Position numbers and translations under genes: made by a program
NCBI GenBank assembly: GCA_030424955.1
Contig: JAUHVS010000364.1
Span: 1-6,305 of the forward strand
Length of the DNA: 6,305 nucleotides
Origin: a bacterium
GTDB lineage: Bacteria; Myxococcota_A; Bradymonadia; UBA7976; UBA1532
Direction of reading: 5' to 3'
Shown: positions 1-3,470 of the stretch, in pieces
Layout of the letters: each line of letters starts with the position of its first letter
How positions within the stretch are numbered: position 1 is the stretch's first letter
The notes under the pieces: generated by a model
What the model was told of the DNA's origin: nothing
Database searches by the model: none
Seen by the model: only the letters and a program-made list of their open reading frames with translations

Positions 1-542
1 ACGAGCCCCACCAGCAGGAGCACGAGCACGCCGAGGGCCTGCCACACCTGCACGCCCAGCACCTGCACCCGCAGGCTGGGCGGCAGGCCCACCACGATCT
101 GCTCGACGACCCCGGAGAAGGTGTCGTTGTACAGCCGTGGGATGTGGCGCACGACCGTGGCCGGGAAGCGCCACTGCTTGCCCTGGCGGCGCAGGTAGAC
201 GTCCGTGAGGTCGCCAACCAGAACGGCGTGGGCGCGGCCGCTGGCGTCACGGAAGTCGGGATCGTCGGCGAGGTCCTCCATCACCACGAACAGCCCGCGG
301 TGGTCGAGCACGGCCTTGAGCTGCTCGACCCGCCGGCGCAGCTGGGCCTCGGTCAGATCGCTCGGGCGCTCGAAGCAGCGGGTCGCTTCGGCGGGGAAGT
401 ACTGGTCGGCCTGGAGGTTGTCGAGGAACTGGTGGGCGGCGGCGCGGGGGTCGTGACAGGGGCCGGTCTCGGCCTGGGCCGCCCCCACCGGCAGGGCGAC
501 GAGCGACAGCAGCCAGAGGATCAGGGCAAGGGGGCGGATCAT
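1..542 (-). CDS. MscS-like mechanosensitive channel, N-terminal part (gene runs off left edge)
   Basis: Reading leftward from the ATG at 542-540 gives 180 codons open to the window edge. Residues 1-24 form a signal peptide: MIRP, then a long hydrophobic run, ending in AQA before Glu25. Residues 25 to about 160 form a soluble, presumably periplasmic region with two cysteines (Cys29, Cys56) that could form a disulfide. Motifs there include RAAAHQFLDNLQ, LDHRGLFVVMEDL and WRFPATVVRHIPRLYND. A hydrophobic stretch, probably the first membrane helix, starts near residue 163 (VLGVQVWQALGVLVLLLVGL) and continues off the window. The order of signal peptide, short extracytoplasmic domain with a tryptophan-containing 'WRF..ATV..IP.LY' segment, and then membrane helices is what I recognise from MscS-family channels of high-G+C bacteria. 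The pore helix and beta domain lie outside the window, so the family call rests on the N-terminus. It could instead be another exported membrane protein with this domain. The gene is divergent from the kinase operon and need not be related in function. A good ribosome binding site supports the start. Confidence 0.65.
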   Translation of the reverse strand, partial: MIRPLALILWLLSLVALPVGAAQAETGPCHDPRAAAHQFLDNLQADQYFPAEATRCFERPSDLTEAQLRRRVEQLKAVLDHRGLFVVMEDLADDPDFRDASGRAHAVLVGDLTDVYLRRQGKQWRFPATVVRHIPRLYNDTFSGVVEQIVVGLPPSLRVQVLGVQVWQALGVLVLLLVGL

Positions 543-547
543 CCACG

Positions 548-553
548 ACCTCC
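548..553 (-). promoter_or_regulatory. Ribosome binding site of the MscS-like gene
   Basis: On the minus strand the sequence GGAGGT lies 5 bases before the ATG at 542. This is a near-perfect Shine-Dalgarno at good spacing and fixes the start of the leftward gene. Confidence 0.75.
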
Positions 554-604
554 AGTCGAGACGGGGCGCCCGTCGCCCGCAGGGGGGAGGGCATGGTCGG
601 CGGT

Positions 605-623
605 GCGTGGGCGACGCCCACGC
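605..623. repeat. 19-bp perfect palindrome, operator-like
   Basis: GCGTGGGCG-A-CGCCCACGC is a perfect inverted repeat with 9-bp arms around a single central A. No T-run follows on either strand, which argues against an intrinsic terminator. It lies between divergent genes, centred about 223 bp upstream of the transcript start predicted from the sigma-54 promoter. It could be an upstream activator site for a sigma-54 activator or an operator for the leftward gene. As RNA it would form a strong hairpin in any leftward transcript starting beyond it. The repeat is directly seen; its role is inferred. Confidence 0.5.
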
Positions 624-637
624 GGTCCGGGAGGCCC

Positions 638-666
638 CGTGTAGCAACCTCGACGGGGCGTGTCGA
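638..666 (-). promoter_or_regulatory. Weak sigma-70-like promoter candidate for the MscS-like gene
   Basis: Reading leftward, TCGACA (666-661, five of six to the -35 consensus) is followed after 17 bases by TACACG (643-638, only three of six to the -10 consensus). Spacing is ideal but the -10 is poor, so this is just the best candidate I can find on this strand. If real, transcription would start near 631, the 19-bp palindrome would lie in the leader RNA, and the second inverted repeat would overlap the -35. Confidence 0.2.
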
Positions 667-668
667 GG
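648..668. repeat. Inverted repeat CCTCGAC-N7-GTCGAGG
   Basis: Two perfect 7-bp arms (648-654 and 662-668) flank a 7-base spacer. The centre-to-centre distance of 14 bp is not an exact helical turn. The site is centred about 179 bp upstream of the predicted sigma-54 transcript start, within the range usual for enhancer-binding activators. Its sequence is unrelated to the 605-623 palindrome. A 7-bp arm in G+C-rich DNA can arise by chance, so confidence in a function is low. Confidence 0.35.
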
Positions 669-810
669 GGCGTCGCGGGCCCGGCAGGTGGCGGCTGGAG
701 TGTCCGCTTGGGGGGCGGGGCGGCCGGTGCAGTGGCCGATACCGCTCGCCCTGGGCGCCGTGGGCGGCGCGCAGCCCCGGCGACAGGGCCCGCTGCCGCG
801 CGGGGAGGGC

Positions 811-826
811 TGGCCCGCTCCTTGCT
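811..826 (+). promoter_or_regulatory. Sigma-54 (RpoN) -24/-12 promoter of the carrier-protein/kinase operon
   Basis: TGGCCCGCTCCTTGCT matches the sigma-54 consensus TGGCACG-N4-TTGCW at every defined position except one (C for A at the fifth base). The invariant GG (812-813) and GC (824-825) have exactly the required ten bases between them. With the C of the GC at -12, transcription would start near 837, giving a leader of about 58 bases before the carrier-protein gene. Sigma-54 promoters need an ATP-driven enhancer-binding activator, so the operon would be silent until a signal arrives. No activator gene lies in the window. Confidence 0.7.
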
Positions 827-883
827 GTCGAGCCGGGCCCGGTGCGCCGCGCGGACCGGTGGCGCAGGGCCTGAGGCGGGCGT

Positions 884-889
884 AGGAGG
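884..889 (+). promoter_or_regulatory. Ribosome binding site of the carrier-protein gene
   Basis: AGGAGG lies 5 bases before the GTG at 895 and 11 bases before the in-frame ATG at 901. The spacing favours GTG 895, although the ATG remains possible. Confidence 0.75.
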
Positions 890-894
890 CAGGG

Positions 895-1152
895 GTGCAG
901 ATGGCGACGGACGATGTGTTCCAGCGGCTCGTGGGCATCCTGGTCGACCAGTTTGGCAAGGCCCGCGAGCAGCTGACCCGCGACACAACCTTGCGCGGCG
1001 GCCTGATGTTGGACAGCCTCGACCTCATGGATCTGTCGACGTGCATTGGCCAGGAGTTCGGGCTGACGCTGGACCTGCACGCCGTGCGGTCGGCGCAGTC
1101 CCTCGCGGGCCTGGCCCGGCTGGTGGTCGAGCGCCGTCGGTTGGCCGCGTGA
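895..1152 (+). CDS. Acyl-carrier-protein-like phosphopantetheine carrier protein
   Basis: The 85-residue product has the length and order of a free-standing carrier protein. Helix I is about residues 8-20 (VFQRLVGILVDQF). A loop with a conserved Thr-rich turn (LTRDTTL, 27-33) leads to the modification site LDSLDLMDL, with Ser41 as the presumed 4'-phosphopantetheine attachment residue at the start of helix II. Then come QEFGLTLD (helix II end and loop) and a last helix near 68-80 (QSLAGLARLVVERRR). The classic DLGLDSL is here GGLMLDSL, so this is not the housekeeping fatty-acid ACP. No synthase, ketosynthase or acyltransferase is adjacent within the window. It is the first gene of the operon, and its TGA (1150-1152) overlaps the GTG of the next gene, so carrier and kinase are probably made in a fixed ratio. 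Loading would need a phosphopantetheinyl transferase encoded elsewhere. The carried group is unknown. An in-frame ATG at 901 would shorten it by two residues. Confidence 0.85.
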   Translation: MQMATDDVFQRLVGILVDQFGKAREQLTRDTTLRGGLMLDSLDLMDLSTCIGQEFGLTLDLHAVRSAQSLAGLARLVVERRRLAA

Positions 1153-3470
1153 CCACCGCGCCCTCGGCTCGCGGCCGGCTGCGTATCGCGGACCGGTTCA
1201 CGACCGTGAGGCTGCTCGGCGAGGGCGCCGATGGGCGGGTGTACCTGGCCCGCGGCGAGCAGCGCACCGATCGCTACGCCGTCAAGCTGCTGCGCCCCGA
1301 CCGGCGCGCGGATCCGCTGGCGCAGGCCCGGCTGCTGGCTGAGGCCCAGCTGGTGCTTCGGCTCGACCATCCCCACGTGGTGCAGGGCATCGCGCACGGG
1401 CACGACGACGCCCATGGCCCCTTCTTCGCCATGGCCCACGTGGGGGGCGTGCCCTTCGACGCGTGGAGGGACGACACCCCCATCACCACCTACCTCGAGC
1501 ACCTGCGGCAGGCCTGCCTGGCCCTGGACTACCTGCACCACCGCGGGATCGTGCACCGGGATCTGAAGCCCGAGAACCTGCGGGTGGAGACCCGCCACGG
1601 CGCCCCCCACGTGGTGCTGCTTGACTTCGGGCTCGCCGCCCAGCCGGGCGACGCTGTGGCCGGCACGCCGTCGTACATGGCGCCCGAGGTCGTGGGCGGC
1701 GCGGCCGCCGGGCCCGCGGCCGATGTCTACGCCTTGGGGATCCTGCTCTTCCAGTTCCTCACCGGGCGGCTGCCGTTCCGGGGCGATCACGGCGTCGCGG
1801 TGGCGCTGCAGCACCGCAACGAGCCGCTGCCCCCCGTGGTGCTGCGCCAGGGCATCCAGGTGCCGGCCCCCATGTTGGACGTGTTGCAGGTGGCCTTGGC
1901 CAAGGCGCCGGGCGATCGCTTCGAGGACGCCGGCGCCTTCGGGCGGGCGATGGCGCGGGCCCTCGGGCGCTCGGCGCCGCCCCCTCAGGTCACCGCGGCG
2001 GCGCAGCGGATCTCGGCGATCGTGGGCGAGAGCGTGCGGCCGCGGCGCAGCGATCCGCCCGCCGCTGCGCCCACCGTGGAGCGCCTGATCGACGCGCACT
2101 GCGCGCAGGCACCCGCCCTGAGGGCGCCCCTGCTGGCGAGCCTCATCGAGGACGGCGTAGTGGTCGAGGACGCGGGCGAGCTGCGCTGGCTGCGGGCGCC
2201 CCGCCCCGCGCGCTGGCCGGCGAGCCTCGCGGCGCTCCAGGCCCAGCGGCTGGTGGCGCGGTTGTCGGGGGCGGCCGGGGCCGACGCGCTGCAGGCCCTG
2301 GCGTTGGTGGCGCTGTCCGGCGGCCGCCTGCCCGCGGCGCTGGGCGCTGAGCTGGTGTCACCGGCGGCCCGCGACGCGCTGCTGGCTGAGTCGGCGCTGG
2401 TCATCGACGCGGGGACCTGGGCGCTCAGCGATCCGGCGGTGGGCGCGGCGCTCAGGCGTCAGCTGGATCCGACCGTCCAGGCCACGGCGGCCGGGCGGCT
2501 GGCGCGGGCCCTGGCCGCGGGGCCGGCGCCCGACGCGCTGCAGCTGGCCCGCCTGTGGGTGTTGGCGCAGGCCCACCGGGAGGCGGCGGAGGCCTTGCGT
2601 GGGGCGGCGGACGCGGCCTGGCAGGCGCGGGCGGTCAGCGAGGCCCTGGATCTGGGGGCGCAGGCGGTGCGCCACGCCGCCCGCTGTTCGGACGGGGGGC
2701 ACACGGTGGCGCGCTTCCGCTTGTGGCACGCCCGGCGGCTGCGCGCGACGGGGCAGGTGGAGCAGGCGGTCCACCTGGCCCAGGCCGAGCGGGTCCGCGG
2801 GGAGACGGAGGCGTGGTGGGACGTGCTCGGCGCCGCGGCCTGGCTGCTGGCTGACGTGGATCGCGACCTGAAGGCCTGGCCGACGGCGCTCAGCGAGTAC
2901 GCCGCGGCGGCCATGGCCTTCGAGCGGGCTGGGGACGGGCTCAGCGCAGCGGACGTGCACCTGGAGCGGGGCCGTGTCTTCCGGGCCCTCGGGCGGGTCG
3001 CTGAGGCCCTGGCAGAGTTTGAGGCGGCGCAGGCGGGGCTGGGGCCGCACGGGGGCGGGCCTCGGACGGCGGCGGTCTTGCTCGGCACCGGCGAGGCCGC
3101 GCTTCGCCTGGGGGCGCTGCCCCGCGCGGTCGAGGCCCTGACGGCGGCCCGGGCCGCCTACGCCGATGGCGGCCGGCCGCGCTTCTCGGCGCGGGCGAGC
3201 TGGCTGCTGGGCGAGGCGCTGCGGCTGAGCGGCCAGCCCCAGGCGGCTGAGGCGGCGCTCGTCACGGCGGCGCGGGTCTGGCGCGACGTCGGCGACAGCG
3301 TGGGAGAGGCGACGGCTCAGCTGGCCCTGGCGCGGCTGGCGCGGGCCGCGGGCGACGTGTCTGGCACCGTGCGATTGCTGGTGCGCAGCGCGGCCCTGTT
3401 CGCGGAGGCCGGCCAGGAGGCGCGCGCGGAGGAGCTCCGGCGCGAGGCGGCGCGGCTGGAGGCCGGGTGA
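1149..3470 (+). CDS. Ser/Thr protein kinase (K1) with winged-helix remnant and TPR-like C-terminus, lacking the NTPase core
   Basis: The 773-residue cytoplasmic protein has no signal peptide or membrane helix. Start: GTG 1149 overlaps the ACP stop, and the kinase fold begins about 15 residues later; upstream codons in this frame lie inside the ACP gene in another register. The Hanks-type kinase domain (about 17-272) looks fully catalytic: glycine loop GEGADGRV (24-31), Lys46 in YAVK, helix-C Glu65, HRDLKPEN (136-143; Asp138, Lys140, Asn143), DFG 159-161, activation-loop Thr173 in GTPSYMAPE, Asp192 and Arg257. After a Pro/Arg-rich linker (275-308), residues 310-445 resemble the lid and winged helix of PknK/STAND proteins (LLASLIEDGVVVEDAG, WPASLAALQAQRL, then LSDPAVGAALRRQL). 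The P-loop core normally lying between kinase and lid is absent. From about 490 to 770 there are Ala/Leu-rich helical hairpins with TPR-like spacing (for example residues 598-628 and 639-670). It probably phosphorylates Ser/Thr of unknown partners, with the helical part binding a partner. The kinase call is firm; the TPR boundaries are approximate. Confidence 0.9.
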   Translation: MTTAPSARGRLRIADRFTTVRLLGEGADGRVYLARGEQRTDRYAVKLLRPDRRADPLAQARLLAEAQLVLRLDHPHVVQGIAHGHDDAHGPFFAMAHVGGVPFDAWRDDTPITTYLEHLRQACLALDYLHHRGIVHRDLKPENLRVETRHGAPHVVLLDFGLAAQPGDAVAGTPSYMAPEVVGGAAAGPAADVYALGILLFQFLTGRLPFRGDHGVAVALQHRNEPLPPVVLRQGIQVPAPMLDVLQVALAKAPGDRFEDAGAFGRAMARALGRSAPPPQVTAAAQRISAIVGESVRPRRSDPPAAAPTVERLIDAHCAQAPALRAPLLASLIEDGVVVEDAGELRWLRAPRPARWPASLAALQAQRLVARLSGAAGADALQALALVALSGGRLPAALGAELVSPAARDALLAESALVIDAGTWALSDPAVGAALRRQLDPTVQATAAGRLARALAAGPAPDALQLARLWVLAQAHREAAEALRGAADAAWQARAVSEALDLGAQAVRHAARCSDGGHTVARFRLWHARRLRATGQVEQAVHLAQAERVRGETEAWWDVLGAAAWLLADVDRDLKAWPTALSEYAAAAMAFERAGDGLSAADVHLERGRVFRALGRVAEALAEFEAAQAGLGPHGGGPRTAAVLLGTGEAALRLGALPRAVEALTAARAAYADGGRPRFSARASWLLGEALRLSGQPQAAEAALVTAARVWRDVGDSVGEATAQLALARLARAAGDVSGTVRLLVRSAALFAEAGQEARAEELRREAARLEAG
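3458..3462 (+). promoter_or_regulatory. Internal ribosome binding site for the second kinase
   Basis: GGAGG lies within the last codons of K1, 4 bases before the GTG at 3467. It supports that start and suggests K2 can recruit ribosomes directly as well as by coupling across the GTGA overlap. By contrast, no clear Shine-Dalgarno precedes the K1 start at 1149. Confidence 0.6.

Larger units (their letters stand above)
543..883. other. Divergent intergenic control region
   Basis: This 341-bp stretch separates the leftward MscS-like gene from the rightward carrier-protein/kinase operon. Frames stay open here in several registers because the DNA is so G+C-rich, but their translations are low-complexity Arg/Gly/Pro/Ala with no recognisable domain, so I see no gene. 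It holds a 19-bp perfect palindrome (605-623), a second inverted repeat (648-668), a weak sigma-70-like candidate reading left (638-666), a strong sigma-54 candidate reading right (811-826), a small CCGGGCCCGG palindrome at 833-842 around the predicted transcript start, and a possible leader hairpin (TGCGCC at 843-848 with GGCGCA at 861-866). No factor-independent terminator with a T-tract is visible. Confidence 0.7.

Noticed and set aside
605..613. GCGTGGGCG, identical to the mammalian Zif268/EGR1 binding site
   Set aside because: The match to a eukaryotic zinc-finger site is coincidence in a bacterial G+C-rich palindrome.
605..623. Palindrome as an intrinsic transcription terminator
   Set aside because: No run of T follows on either strand, and it lies between divergent starts, where no transcript is expected to end.
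643..658. Possible leftward sigma-54 promoter (TTGCT on the minus strand)
   Set aside because: The -12 half is present, but the GG of the -24 half is missing at the required distance (the minus strand reads CC there).
247..1080. Minus-strand open frame of 277 codons across the intergenic region
   Set aside because: It runs opposite to the clear ACP gene and out of frame with the MscS-like gene. The product is Arg/Pro/Gly-rich low complexity without domains, typical of G+C-rich shadow frames.
660..1148. 163-residue N-terminal extension of the first kinase upstream of GTG 1149
   Set aside because: It overlaps the whole ACP gene in another register, reads as low-complexity Ala/Gly/Arg, and the kinase fold starts just after 1149.
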